Part shown: piece by piece, positions 14,426 through 22,228 of the stretch
Layout of the letters: each line of letters opens with the position of its first letter
Numbering within the stretch: position 1 is the stretch's first letter
Source of the DNA: HGM10836 sp964430375
GTDB taxonomy: Bacteria > Bacillota_I > Bacilli_A > RF39 > UBA660
NCBI GenBank assembly: GCA_964430375.1
Contig: CAYSEZ010000003.1
Location: 1-31,516 of the forward strand
Direction: 5' to 3'
Length of the DNA: 31,516 bases
The notes under the pieces: model-generated
The model's database searches: none
Told to the model about the DNA's origin: nothing
Seen by the model: only the letters and a program-made list of their open reading frames with translations
Program-made: the position numbers and the translations under genes

Positions 14426-14686
14426 ATGGATAATAAAGGAAAAAAAGAATTAGTTGGAAAAGTTGTTAGTGATAAAAATAACAAGACTATTACTGTATTA
14501 GTAGAAACATATAAGAAACATCCAAAATATGGTAAAAGAGTTAAATATAGTAAAAAATATACTGCTCATGATGAAACTAATAAAGCTAAAGTAGGAGATA
14601 CTGTTAGAATAGTAGCTACAAGACCACTATCAAAAACAAAAAGATTCTATTTAGCAGAAATAGTAGAAGAAAGAGTAATATTATAA
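14426..14686 (+). CDS. rpsQ: 30S ribosomal protein S17
   Basis: S17 is an OB-fold primary binder of 16S rRNA that stabilises the small-subunit body. The 86-residue product contains VGKVVSDKNNKTITVLVETYKKHPKYGK (about 10-37, in part) and the conserved VGDTVRIVATRPLSKTKRF segment (about 56-74). TTAGGAGG precedes ATG 14426. Length is normal. Confidence 0.97.
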   Translation: MDNKGKKELVGKVVSDKNNKTITVLVETYKKHPKYGKRVKYSKKYTAHDETNKAKVGDTVRIVATRPLSKTKRFYLAEIVEERVIL

Positions 14687-14699
14687 GGAGGAAGTAAAC

Positions 14700-15068
14700 A
14701 TGGTTCAACAAGAAACACGTTTAAAAGTAGCTGACAACTCTGGCGCTCGTGAATTACTTGTTATAAGAGTACTTGGAGGAAGCAAAGTTAAATTTGGTAA
14801 TATTGGTGATGTAGTAGTAGGAACTGTAAAAAAAGCAGTACCTAACGGAACTACAAAAAAAGGTAAAGTAGTAAAAGCTGTTATCGTAAGAACTGTACAA
14901 GGTGTAAGACGTGATGATGGCTCATACATAAAATTTGATGACAATGCATGTGTATTAATAAAAGATGATAAATCTCCAATTGGAACACGTGTATTCGGCC
15001 CAGTTGCTAGAGAACTTCGTGATAAAGATTACATGAAAATCGTTTCTTTAGCAAAAGAAGTTTTATAA
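14700..15068 (+). CDS. rplN: 50S ribosomal protein L14
   Basis: L14 lies at the subunit interface and contributes to bridges with the small subunit. The product has the standard 122 residues, starting MVQQETRLKVADNSGARELL and including the conserved RDDGSYIKFDDNACVLI and GTRVFGPVARELRDK blocks. AAGGAGGA precedes the ATG. It opens what is the spc operon in other bacteria, but no internal promoter is evident here. Confidence 0.97.
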   Translation: MVQQETRLKVADNSGARELLVIRVLGGSKVKFGNIGDVVVGTVKKAVPNGTTKKGKVVKAVIVRTVQGVRRDDGSYIKFDDNACVLIKDDKSPIGTRVFGPVARELRDKDYMKIVSLAKEVL

Positions 15069-15079
15069 GGAGGTAAATT

Positions 15080-15391
15080 ATGAAATTAAAAGTAGGAGAT
15101 AAAGTTAGAGTAATGGTCGGAAAAGACAAAGGTAAAGAAGGCACAATTACTCATACATTCAAAAACGAAAACAAAGTAGTAATTGAAGGAATTAATATGG
15201 TAAAAAAACATATTAAACCTAACACTTCTAATGAAACTGGTGGAATTATTGAAGTAGAAGCTAAAATAGATGCTTCAAACGTTATGATAATTGACTCTAA
15301 AACAAATAAAGTTACAAGAGTTTATCATGATATAGATAAAAAAACAAATAAAAAAGTTAGAGTGAGCAAGTCTCACAATAAACTTGATTAG
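15080..15391 (+). CDS. rplX: 50S ribosomal protein L24
   Basis: L24 is an assembly initiator of the large subunit. The 103-residue product has an N-terminal KOW motif, KVGDKVRVMVGKDKGKEGTI (residues 4-23), followed by GINMVKKHIKPN and a basic end. Length is normal. The gene begins 11 bases after rplN behind TAAGGAGG. Confidence 0.97.
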   Translation: MKLKVGDKVRVMVGKDKGKEGTITHTFKNENKVVIEGINMVKKHIKPNTSNETGGIIEVEAKIDASNVMIIDSKTNKVTRVYHDIDKKTNKKVRVSKSHNKLD

Positions 15392-15409
15392 TGAGGAAGG
15401 AGGGTATAT

Positions 15410-15949
15410 ATGAACCGCCTAAAAGAAAAATATAATAAGGAAATTGTTCCTAGTTTAAAAGAAAAATTTAATTATAAATCAGTAATGCAAGTACCAAAAT
15501 TAGAAAAAATAGTAGTTAATATTGGTGCAGGAGACGCTAGTCACAACTCAAAATTACTTGATGCTTGTGTAAATGATTTAATGGCTATAACAGGACAAAA
15601 ACCAGTTATAACAAAAGCTAGAAAATCAATCGCAGGATTTAAAATTCGTGAAGGGCAAAATATTGGATGTAAAGTTACTTTAAGAGGAGAAAATATGTAC
15701 AACTTCTTAGATAAACTTATTTCAGTATCACTTCCACGAGTAAGAGATTTTAGAGGTGTTTCATCAAAAGCATTTGATGGAAGAGGAAATTATACAATTG
15801 GTATTAAAGAACAATTAATTTTCCCAGAAATTGAATATGATGATGTAGTTAAAGTAAGAGGTATGGATATCGTTCTTGTAACAACTGCTAAGACTGATGA
15901 AGAAGCTTATGCATTACTAGAAGAACTAGGTATGCCATTTAAGAAATAG
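15410..15949 (+). CDS. rplE: 50S ribosomal protein L5
   Basis: L5 binds 5S rRNA and contacts the P-site tRNA elbow. The 179-residue product begins NRLKEKYNKEIVPSLKEKFNY and has the conserved TGQKPVITKARKSIAGFKIREG (about 62-83, in part), RVRDFRGVSSKAFDGRGNYT and GMDIVLVTTAKTDEEAYALL blocks. Length matches the family. GGAAGGAGGG precedes the ATG. Confidence 0.97.
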   Translation: MNRLKEKYNKEIVPSLKEKFNYKSVMQVPKLEKIVVNIGAGDASHNSKLLDACVNDLMAITGQKPVITKARKSIAGFKIREGQNIGCKVTLRGENMYNFLDKLISVSLPRVRDFRGVSSKAFDGRGNYTIGIKEQLIFPEIEYDDVVKVRGMDIVLVTTAKTDEEAYALLEELGMPFKK

Positions 15950-15961
15950 TCGGAGGTTATT

Positions 15962-16147
15962 ATGGCAAAAAAAAGTATGATAGCGAAAGCTAATAAAGTA
16001 CAAAAATTTAAAGTTCGTGAATATACTCGTTGCAATAGATGTGGTAGACCTCACGGAGTATTAAAAAAATATGGTCTTTGTCGTATTTGCTTTAGAGAAT
16101 TAGCAAACAAAGGACAAATACCAGGAGTAAAAAAATCAAGTTGGTAG
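15962..16147 (+). CDS. rpsZ: 30S ribosomal protein S14, zinc-binding type Z
   Basis: S14 is a late-assembling head protein of the small subunit. The 61-residue product is the short zinc form, with two CxxC pairs (Cys24/Cys27 in CNRCGRPHG and Cys40/Cys43 in CRICFRELA). The long zinc-free paralogue that many Bacilli also carry is not in this window. CGGAGG precedes the ATG. Confidence 0.97.
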   Translation: MAKKSMIAKANKVQKFKVREYTRCNRCGRPHGVLKKYGLCRICFRELANKGQIPGVKKSSW

Positions 16148-16165
16148 CAAAAGGAGGAATTTATA

Positions 16166-16552
16166 ATGGTAGTAACAGATCCAATTGCAGATATGCTTAC
16201 AAGAATTCGTAATGCAAACGCAATGAAATATAAAGAAGTATCAATGCCTGTATCAAAAGTAAAAAAAGAAATTGCTAAAATATTAAAAGATGAAGGATTT
16301 ATCGAAGACTATAAAGTTGAAGATAGTAATCTTACATTAAATTTAAAATATACATCAAAAAAAGAAAGGGTAATTACAGGACTTAAACGTATTTCAAAAC
16401 CAGGTCTTAGAATCTATGCTAAAAAAGACGAAGTACCAAAAGTATTAAATGGTTTCGGTATCGCAATCATTTCTACTTCTAAAGGTATTATGACTGATAA
16501 AGAAGCAAGAAAACAATCACTTGGCGGAGAAGTAATGGCTTATATCTGGTAA
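16166..16552 (+). CDS. rpsH: 30S ribosomal protein S8
   Basis: S8 binds the central domain of 16S rRNA and, in Escherichia coli, represses the spc operon. The 128-residue product begins VVTDPIADMLTRIRNANAM and ends with the RNA-binding block GIAIISTSKGIMTDKEARKQ, LGGEVMAYIW. It is a few residues shorter than typical. AAAGGAGG precedes ATG 16166. Confidence 0.97.
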   Translation: MVVTDPIADMLTRIRNANAMKYKEVSMPVSKVKKEIAKILKDEGFIEDYKVEDSNLTLNLKYTSKKERVITGLKRISKPGLRIYAKKDEVPKVLNGFGIAIISTSKGIMTDKEARKQSLGGEVMAYIW

Positions 16553-16564
16553 TAGGTGATTATA

Positions 16565-17101
16565 ATGAGTCGTATAGGTAAAAGAATAATAGCAATTCCT
16601 GAAAATGTTACAGTAGAGGCTAAAGATAATACTGTTATAGTAAAAGGACCAAAAGGAGAACTTACTGCTCCAATAGTAAAAAATATTGAAGTAGAAGTAA
16701 AAGATAATGAAGTTTATGTTAATAGAACAAATGAATTAATTCCTACTAAACAAATGCACGGAACTACTAATGCTAATATCAAAAATATGATCGAAGGAGT
16801 ATCTAATGGTTTTAAAAAATCTCTAGAAATAGTTGGTGTAGGTTACAGATTTAATGTTAAAGGTAACACTTTAGTTATTAATGCTGGTTATTCTCACCCA
16901 GTAGAACTAGAAGTACCAGAAGGTATTAAAGTTGATCAAAAAAGCAATACAGAAATAGAAGTATCTGGTATTGATAAAATAAAAGTAGGAGAATTTGCTG
17001 CTAATATTCGTAAAGTTAGAAAACCTGAACCTTACAAAGGAAAAGGTATTAAATATGCTGGAGAACATATTAGACGCAAGGAAGGTAAAAAAGCAAAATA
17101 G
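16565..17101 (+). CDS. rplF: 50S ribosomal protein L6
   Basis: L6 lies near the GTPase-associated centre of the large subunit. The 178-residue product begins MSRIGKRIIAIPENVTVEA and has two similar domains, with MIEGVSNGFKKSLEIVGVGYR (about 79-99, in part) and the C-terminal RKVRKPEPYKGKGIKYAGE. ATG 16565 fits AGGTGA (16554-16559); a GTG at 16556 falls within that site and is rejected. Confidence 0.97.
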   Translation: MSRIGKRIIAIPENVTVEAKDNTVIVKGPKGELTAPIVKNIEVEVKDNEVYVNRTNELIPTKQMHGTTNANIKNMIEGVSNGFKKSLEIVGVGYRFNVKGNTLVINAGYSHPVELEVPEGIKVDQKSNTEIEVSGIDKIKVGEFAANIRKVRKPEPYKGKGIKYAGEHIRRKEGKKAK

Positions 17102-17113
17102 TAGGAGGAAAAT

Positions 17114-17461
17114 ATGGTAAAAAATAATTCACGCAATGAAATGCGTAAAATAAGACATAAAAGAATTAGAAAACAAATTTCTGGTACAAAAGATATCCCT
17201 AGATTATGCGTTTACCGTTCAAATATGAACATCAAAGCACAACTAATAGATGATGAAAACAATATTACTTTAGCAGAAGCATCTTCTATTAAAATGAAAG
17301 GCAATAACATCGAAGTAGCAACTAAAGTAGGAGAAGCAATCGCAGATAAAGCAAAAGAACTAAAAATCAAAAAAGTTGTATTTGATCGTGGTGGATATCT
17401 ATACCATGGACGTGTTAAAGCTCTAGCAGATGCAGCACGTGAAAAAGGTTTAGAATTCTAG
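17114..17461 (+). CDS. rplR: 50S ribosomal protein L18
   Basis: L18 binds 5S rRNA together with L5. The 115-residue product has a basic N-terminus (RNEMRKIRHKRIRKQISGT), the conserved PRLCVYRSNMNIKAQLIDD block and the ending VVFDRGGYLYHGRVKALADA, AREKGLEF. Length is normal. The gene is followed immediately by the rpsE ribosome binding site, which begins at its stop codon. Confidence 0.97.
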   Translation: MVKNNSRNEMRKIRHKRIRKQISGTKDIPRLCVYRSNMNIKAQLIDDENNITLAEASSIKMKGNNIEVATKVGEAIADKAKELKIKKVVFDRGGYLYHGRVKALADAAREKGLEF

Positions 17462-17475
17462 TGGGAGGTAAAGTT

Positions 17476-17988
17476 ATGCAAAATAAAAAAATGAATAAAA
17501 AGCCAGTTAAAACTCTTGATGAAATCGTACTAGATACTAAAGCCGTTGTTAAAGTAACACAAGGTGGTCGTCAAAGACGTTTCCAAGCAGTAGTTTTAGT
17601 TGGAGATAGAAAAGGACTTGTAGGACTTGGAACTGGTAAAGCAAATGAAGTTGCAGAAGCAGTTAAAAAAGCAAGACAAGAAGCTAATAAAAATGTTGTT
17701 AGAATTCCAATTATTGATGGTAGAACTATTCCACATGAAGTAGTAGGAACAAAAGGTGCTACTAAAGTAATTATTAAACCAGCATCAGCAGGTACTGGAT
17801 TAATCGCCGGAGGAGCAGTAAGATCTGTTCTAGAACTTGCAGGATGTCACGATATAGTATCTAAATCACTAGGAGCAAGAACAAAAATTAATATGGCTAG
17901 AGCTACAATTTCAGCACTTCAAAATCTAAAAACAATTGAAGAAGTAGCAGAAATACGTGGAAAAAGCAAAGAGGAGATATTAGGATAA
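17476..17988 (+). CDS. rpsE: 30S ribosomal protein S5
   Basis: S5 contributes to decoding fidelity and the mRNA entry channel. From ATG 17476 it has 170 residues. The family signatures VKVTQGGRQRRFQAVVLVGD and GRTIPHEVVGTKGATKVIIK are present. ATG 17476 fits GGGAGGT (17463-17469); a GTG at 17461 that would extend the frame overlaps that site. The stop shares one base with the rplO start, and rpmD (L30), normally the next gene, is absent. Confidence 0.97.
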   Translation: MQNKKMNKKPVKTLDEIVLDTKAVVKVTQGGRQRRFQAVVLVGDRKGLVGLGTGKANEVAEAVKKARQEANKNVVRIPIIDGRTIPHEVVGTKGATKVIIKPASAGTGLIAGGAVRSVLELAGCHDIVSKSLGARTKINMARATISALQNLKTIEEVAEIRGKSKEEILG

Positions 17989-18431
17989 TGGAATTACATG
18001 AATTAAAGAAAAACGTTGGTGCAACATCTACTAAAAAAAGAGTAGGTCGTGGACCAGGTAGTGGTTTAGGAAAAACAAGTGGCAGAGGAGAAAACGGACA
18101 AAAATCTCGTAGTGGTGCTTCAATAAGAGCAGTCTTTGAAGGAGGACAATCACCACTTTACAGAAGATTACATAAAAGAGGATTCTCTAATGCTGAATTT
18201 AAAACAAGATATGCAACAATAAATATTAGCGATTTAAACAGATTTAATGATGGAGACGTAATAACTCCAGAATTATTAAAAGAAACTGGAATTGTAAAAA
18301 AACAATTATCAGGTATTAAAGTTTTAGGTAATGGAACTTTAGATAAAAAATTAACAATAAAAGCACATAGATTTACACAAAGTGCATTAAATAAGATTGA
18401 AGAATCAGGAAGTAAAGCAGAGGTGATATAG
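17988..18431 (+). CDS. rplO: 50S ribosomal protein L15
   Basis: L15 binds 23S rRNA and helps late assembly of the large subunit. The 147-residue product starts MELHELKKNVGATSTKKRVG and has the glycine-rich RGPGSGLGKTSGRGENGQKS segment, then GGQSPLYRRLHKRGFSN. The ribosome binding site GAGGAG lies inside rpsE, and the start overlaps the rpsE stop (TAATG), leaving no room for rpmD. Confidence 0.97.
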   Translation: MELHELKKNVGATSTKKRVGRGPGSGLGKTSGRGENGQKSRSGASIRAVFEGGQSPLYRRLHKRGFSNAEFKTRYATINISDLNRFNDGDVITPELLKETGIVKKQLSGIKVLGNGTLDKKLTIKAHRFTQSALNKIEESGSKAEVI

Positions 18432-18432
18432 G

Positions 18433-19710
18433 ATGTTTAAGCCTCTTAAACAACTATTTACTAAAAAGAATAAAGATTTAAGAAAAAGAATTTATTTTAC
18501 ACTAGCAGTTTTAACCCTATTTATAATAGGTACAACAATTGAAGTACCAGGTACTCAAGCAATAACAAAAAATCTAGGTTTCCTAGAACTATTAAATATT
18601 ATGGGTGGTGGAGCACTAGAAAAATTCTCAATCTTTTCACTAGGTGTAACCCCATACATAACTGCATCAATTATAATTCAGTTATTACAAATGGATATTA
18701 TTCCATACTTTAAAGAACTTTCAGAGCAAGGTCATACAGGACAACAAAAACTAAATCAAATAACAAGATATGTTGGTATAGCTTTTGCCTTTGTTCAAGG
18801 CTTTGCAATGGCTTATGCCTTTCTAGGAAAAGATGCTGGAATAATTAACCAATTAGAAGTAGCATTAATTATGACTGCAGGTACAGCTTTCCTATTATGG
18901 CTTGGAGATCAAGTAACTCAAAAAGGAATAGGAAACGGAGTATCACTAATAATTATGGCAGGTATAGTAGCATCACTTCCAAATATGATGATTACTGCTT
19001 TCCAAACATTAGTAGATTTCTCAAGTACAAAAGCAGGTATCGTAGGTATAGCAAGCTTCTTACTATTTGTAATAGTATACCTAATTGTTATAGTAGGAGT
19101 TATCTTTGTTGAAGGAGCAGAAAGAAGAATACCAATTCAATATGCTAATAAATCAACAGCTAGTTTAGGCAAACAAACTTATATGCCTATTAAAATAAAT
19201 TCAGCTGGAGTTATCCCTGTAATATTTGCTTCAAGTTTACTTGCAGTTCCTGCAACTATTGCACAATTTGTAAGTAATGAAAAATTCACAAACTTTGTAA
19301 ATACTTATTTAGATTATACAAAACCAGTAGGATTTATAATCTTTATAGTATTAATATTCTTCTTTGCATATTTTTATACATTTGTACAAATGAAACCAGA
19401 TCAAATGGCAAAGAATTTACAAAACAATGGAGGATATGTTCCAGGTGTTAGACCAGGAGAAGCAACTACTAAATATTTTTCAAGTGTATTATCTAGACTT
19501 ACAATAGTAGGAGCATTCTTTCTAACAGTACTTGCAGCACTTCCAATACTAGTAAATGCATTTACTAGTTTACCATCAACAGTATCTCTTGGAGGAACAA
19601 GTTTACTAATTGTTGTAGGAGTCGCAATCGAAACATATAAACAATTAGAAAGTAGTCTTTTAAGTAGAACTTATGATGGTGCAAAAAGAAATAGTAGGAG
19701 AAGAAGATAA
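18433..19710 (+). CDS. secY: Protein translocase subunit SecY
   Basis: SecY is the channel of the general secretion machinery in the cytoplasmic membrane. The 425-residue product shows about ten hydrophobic helices, LGVTPYITASIIIQLLQM (helix 2 region, about 71-88), QGIGNGVSLIIMAGI-like KGIGNGVSLIIMAGI (about 164-178), GAERRIPIQYA (cytoplasmic loop) and the C-terminal RPGEATTKYF. AGGTGATATAGG precedes the ATG, overlapping the end of rplO. Its stop shares a base with adk. Length and order (secY-adk-map) are those of Bacilli. Confidence 0.97.
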   Translation: MFKPLKQLFTKKNKDLRKRIYFTLAVLTLFIIGTTIEVPGTQAITKNLGFLELLNIMGGGALEKFSIFSLGVTPYITASIIIQLLQMDIIPYFKELSEQGHTGQQKLNQITRYVGIAFAFVQGFAMAYAFLGKDAGIINQLEVALIMTAGTAFLLWLGDQVTQKGIGNGVSLIIMAGIVASLPNMMITAFQTLVDFSSTKAGIVGIASFLLFVIVYLIVIVGVIFVEGAERRIPIQYANKSTASLGKQTYMPIKINSAGVIPVIFASSLLAVPATIAQFVSNEKFTNFVNTYLDYTKPVGFIIFIVLIFFFAYFYTFVQMKPDQMAKNLQNNGGYVPGVRPGEATTKYFSSVLSRLTIVGAFFLTVLAALPILVNAFTSLPSTVSLGGTSLLIVVGVAIETYKQLESSLLSRTYDGAKRNSRRRR

Positions 19711-20339
19711 TGAAAAATATTATTTTATTAGCACCTCCAGCCGCTGGTAAAGGTACATTATCACAGTTACTAAAAGAAAAATATGGATATATATCTTTAT
19801 CAACTGGAGATATCTTAAGAGAAAAAGCAAAAAATGATGAAAGTTTAAAAACAAAAATGAGTGAAGGTAAATTACTAGATGACGAAACAGTATTTGATGC
19901 ATTAACTTACTCTTTAGAAAAACTAGAAGGATCATATATTTTAGATGGTTTCCCTAGAACTATAGAACAAGCAAAAATGTATGAAGAGTTTCTAACAAGA
20001 AATAACAAAGATTTAGGTATAGTTATTTACTTAGATGTAGATAAAGAAGAACTAAAACAAAGAGTTATAACTAGAATAATTTGTCCAAACTGTAAAAAAT
20101 CATATTCTACTAGAAATAAAAACTTATTTTCAAAAGAAGAAGGAATCTGTGATGACTGTAAAGTAAGTTTAATCCAAAGAGAAGATGATAAAGAAGAAGT
20201 ATTTGAAGCAAGATATAATGAATATCAAGAAAAAACTTCTAAACTTATTAACTTCTATGAAGAAAAAAACTTATTATATAGAATAAACAAACTAACAATA
20301 GATGAAATGTTAGAAGAAGCAGAAAAGGTAATAAAATAA
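19710..20339 (+). CDS. adk: Adenylate kinase with atypical P-loop
   Basis: Adenylate kinase interconverts ATP plus AMP and two ADP. The 209-residue product has STGDILR (31-37), LDGFPRT (78-84) and REDD (157-160) as expected, and a zinc-type LID with two cysteine pairs (125/128 and 147/150). The P-loop reads APPAAGKGT (8-16) where the family normally has GAPGAGKGT; the first glycine of G-x4-GK is alanine. The lysine and following GT remain, so activity is likely. The gene overlaps the secY stop by one base, and map follows 4 bases after its stop. Confidence 0.95.
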   Translation: MKNIILLAPPAAGKGTLSQLLKEKYGYISLSTGDILREKAKNDESLKTKMSEGKLLDDETVFDALTYSLEKLEGSYILDGFPRTIEQAKMYEEFLTRNNKDLGIVIYLDVDKEELKQRVITRIICPNCKKSYSTRNKNLFSKEEGICDDCKVSLIQREDDKEEVFEARYNEYQEKTSKLINFYEEKNLLYRINKLTIDEMLEEAEKVIK

Positions 20340-20342
20340 TAT

Positions 20343-21089
20343 ATGATAAACATAAGAAGTGATAAAGAAATAGAGTATTTAAAAATTGCAGGACATATAG
20401 TATATGAAACCCACAATTATTTAAAGAAATATATAAAACCTGGTATTACAACCCAAAAACTAGATGAATTAGCAGAAAAATTCATAAGAAGTAAGGGTGC
20501 TACTCCATCCTTTAAAGGATATGAAGGTTTTCCAAATGCTTTATGTATAAGTGTAAATGAAGAAGTAGTACACGGTATCCCAAGTAAAAGAGTATTAAAA
20601 GATGGTGATATAGTAACACTAGATATTGGTGCTTGTTACAAAGGATATCATGGTGACTCTGCTTGGACTTATAAAGTAGGAAAAATAGATAAAAACAAAG
20701 AATATCTAATGGAACATACAGAAAAATCTCTATATGAAGGATTAAAAATGGTAAAACCAGGAAATAGAATTGGAGATATATCTTCTTCTATAGAAGAGTA
20801 TGCATTAAAGCATAATCTAGGAGTAGTAAAAGAATTAGTAGGTCACGGTGTTGGAACTAGTGTCCACGAAGACCCAGAAGTACCAAACTATGGGAAAAAG
20901 GGGACAGGACCTATATTAAAAGTAGGTATGGTAATAGCAATAGAACCAATGCTTACACTAGGTAGTCCAGATATAGTTATAAATGAAAATAATTGGACTA
21001 TTGAAACAGAAGATTACAGTCCATCAGCGCATTTTGAGCACACAGTTGTAGTAACAAAAGATGGATATGAAATTACGACAGGAGCGTGA
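20343..21089 (+). CDS. map: Methionine aminopeptidase, type I
   Basis: MAP removes the initiator methionine from nascent proteins after deformylation. The 248-residue product has all five metal ligands: Asp94 and Asp105 (LDIGACYKGYHGDSA), His168 (GHGVGTSVHE), Glu201 (AIEPML) and Glu232 (FEHTVVV), plus His77 (EEVVHGIP) for substrate contact. Length is normal for the short type Ia form. No strong ribosome binding site is seen before ATG 20343, so translation may be coupled to adk. Its TGA lies 4 bases before infA. Confidence 0.96.
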   Translation: MINIRSDKEIEYLKIAGHIVYETHNYLKKYIKPGITTQKLDELAEKFIRSKGATPSFKGYEGFPNALCISVNEEVVHGIPSKRVLKDGDIVTLDIGACYKGYHGDSAWTYKVGKIDKNKEYLMEHTEKSLYEGLKMVKPGNRIGDISSSIEEYALKHNLGVVKELVGHGVGTSVHEDPEVPNYGKKGTGPILKVGMVIAIEPMLTLGSPDIVINENNWTIETEDYSPSAHFEHTVVVTKDGYEITTGA

Positions 21090-21093
21090 AAAA

Positions 21094-21309
21094 ATGGCGA
21101 AAAATGATGTAATTGAAACAGAAGGGAAAGTTTTAGAAGTTATCCCAGGTGGAAACTTTAAAGTAGAACTTACAAACGGTCATATAATTGAAGCTCACGT
21201 TTCTGGTAAAATGCGATTAAACTATATTCGTATTTCACCAGGCGATAAAGTTATGATCGAACTTTCTCCATATGATTTAACACGTGGGCGTATAACCTAT
21301 AGAAAGTAG
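21094..21309 (+). CDS. infA: Translation initiation factor IF-1
   Basis: IF-1 blocks the A site during initiation with IF-2 and IF-3. The 71-residue product is a single OB fold, starting AKNDVIETEGKVLEVIPGG and ending SPYDLTRGRITYRK. ATG 21094 is chosen because the family begins there and AGGAG (21081-21085) is just upstream, inside map; an in-frame ATG at 21061 lies within map and adds unconserved residues. Confidence 0.97.
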   Translation: MAKNDVIETEGKVLEVIPGGNFKVELTNGHIIEAHVSGKMRLNYIRISPGDKVMIELSPYDLTRGRITYRK

Positions 21310-21320
21310 GAGGTAATAAT

Positions 21321-21434
21321 ATGAAAGTAAAACCATCAGTTAAAAAAATTTGTGCAAAATGTAAAGTTATTAAACGTAAAGGAAAAATAATGGTAATTTG
21401 TGAAAATCCAAAACACAAACAAGTTCAAGGTTAG
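21321..21434 (+). CDS. rpmJ: 50S ribosomal protein L36, zinc-binding form
   Basis: L36 is the smallest large-subunit protein. The 37-residue frame reads MKVKPSVKKICAKCKVIKRK (residues 1-20) and continues to NPKHKQVQG. Cys11, Cys14, Cys27 and His32 form the CCCH zinc site of the standard form. TAGGAGG precedes ATG 21321. The position between infA and rpsM is the conserved one. Confidence 0.97.
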   Translation: MKVKPSVKKICAKCKVIKRKGKIMVICENPKHKQVQG

Positions 21435-21449
21435 TAAGGGAGGAATAAT

Positions 21450-21815
21450 ATGGCACGTATTAAAGGTGTAGAAATACCTAATGATAAGAAAATAAAAGTT
21501 TCATTAACTTATATTTATGGTGTTGGAGATACTACTGCATCTAAAATATTAAACGCAGTAAATGTAGATCCAGAAAAAAGAACTAAAGATCTTTCAAATG
21601 AAGAATTAGGATTAATTCGTGAAGAATTAGGTAAATATGTTACTGAAGGAGATCTAAGACGTGAAGTTGGTATGAATATTAAAACAAAAATGGAAATTGG
21701 TTCATACGAAGGTATCCGTCATAGAAGAGGTTTACCTGTAAGAGGTCAAAGAACAAATAGAAATGCTAGAACTCGTAAAGGTAGAGGAAAAGTAGTAGCA
21801 AATAAAAAGAAATAG
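21450..21815 (+). CDS. rpsM: 30S ribosomal protein S13
   Basis: S13 sits at the top of the small-subunit head and contacts the P-site tRNA and L5. The 121-residue product begins ARIKGVEIPNDKKIKVSLTY and has the helix-two-turn-helix region and the C-terminal GIRHRRGLPVRGQRTNRNAR, TRKG block. Length is normal. GGGAGG precedes the ATG. Confidence 0.97.
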   Translation: MARIKGVEIPNDKKIKVSLTYIYGVGDTTASKILNAVNVDPEKRTKDLSNEELGLIREELGKYVTEGDLRREVGMNIKTKMEIGSYEGIRHRRGLPVRGQRTNRNARTRKGRGKVVANKKK

Positions 21816-21826
21816 GAGGTTAAACT

Positions 21827-22210
21827 ATGGCTTATAAACAAAGAAAAAGAAAAGTAAAAAAGAATATTCCTGAAGGTGTTGCACATATTCACGCAACATT
21901 TAATAATACAATTACTACAATTACAGATAAAGATGGAAATGTAGTAACATGGGCTTCAAGTGGTGCTATTGGATTTAAAGGAAGCAAAAAATCTACACCA
22001 TTTGCAGCAGGACAAGCTGCAGAAAAAGCTGGAAAAGCAGCTTATGATGCAGGAATGAGAAAAGTTGAAGTAGTCGTAAAAGGCGTTGGACCAGGAAGAG
22101 AAACCGCTATTAGAACTTTACAAAATGCAGGACTTGAAGTAACTACAATTAGTGATGTTACTCCAATTCCACATAACGGATGTCGTCCACCTAAAAGACC
22201 ACGTAACTAA
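21827..22210 (+). CDS. rpsK: 30S ribosomal protein S11
   Basis: S11 lies on the small-subunit platform near the mRNA exit. The 127-residue product has GVAHIHATFNNTITTITD (about 17-34), WASSGAIGFKGSKKSTPFAA and the signature ending DVTPIPHNGCRPPKRPRN. Length is normal. TAGGAGG precedes the ATG. Confidence 0.97.
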   Translation: MAYKQRKRKVKKNIPEGVAHIHATFNNTITTITDKDGNVVTWASSGAIGFKGSKKSTPFAAGQAAEKAGKAAYDAGMRKVEVVVKGVGPGRETAIRTLQNAGLEVTTISDVTPIPHNGCRPPKRPRN

Positions 22211-22228
22211 TAAAAGGGAGGTTAACCT

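Noticed and set aside
17461..17990. Hidden or frameshifted rpmD between rpsE and rplO
   Set aside because: The two genes overlap by one base, and no L30-like sequence is seen in other frames.
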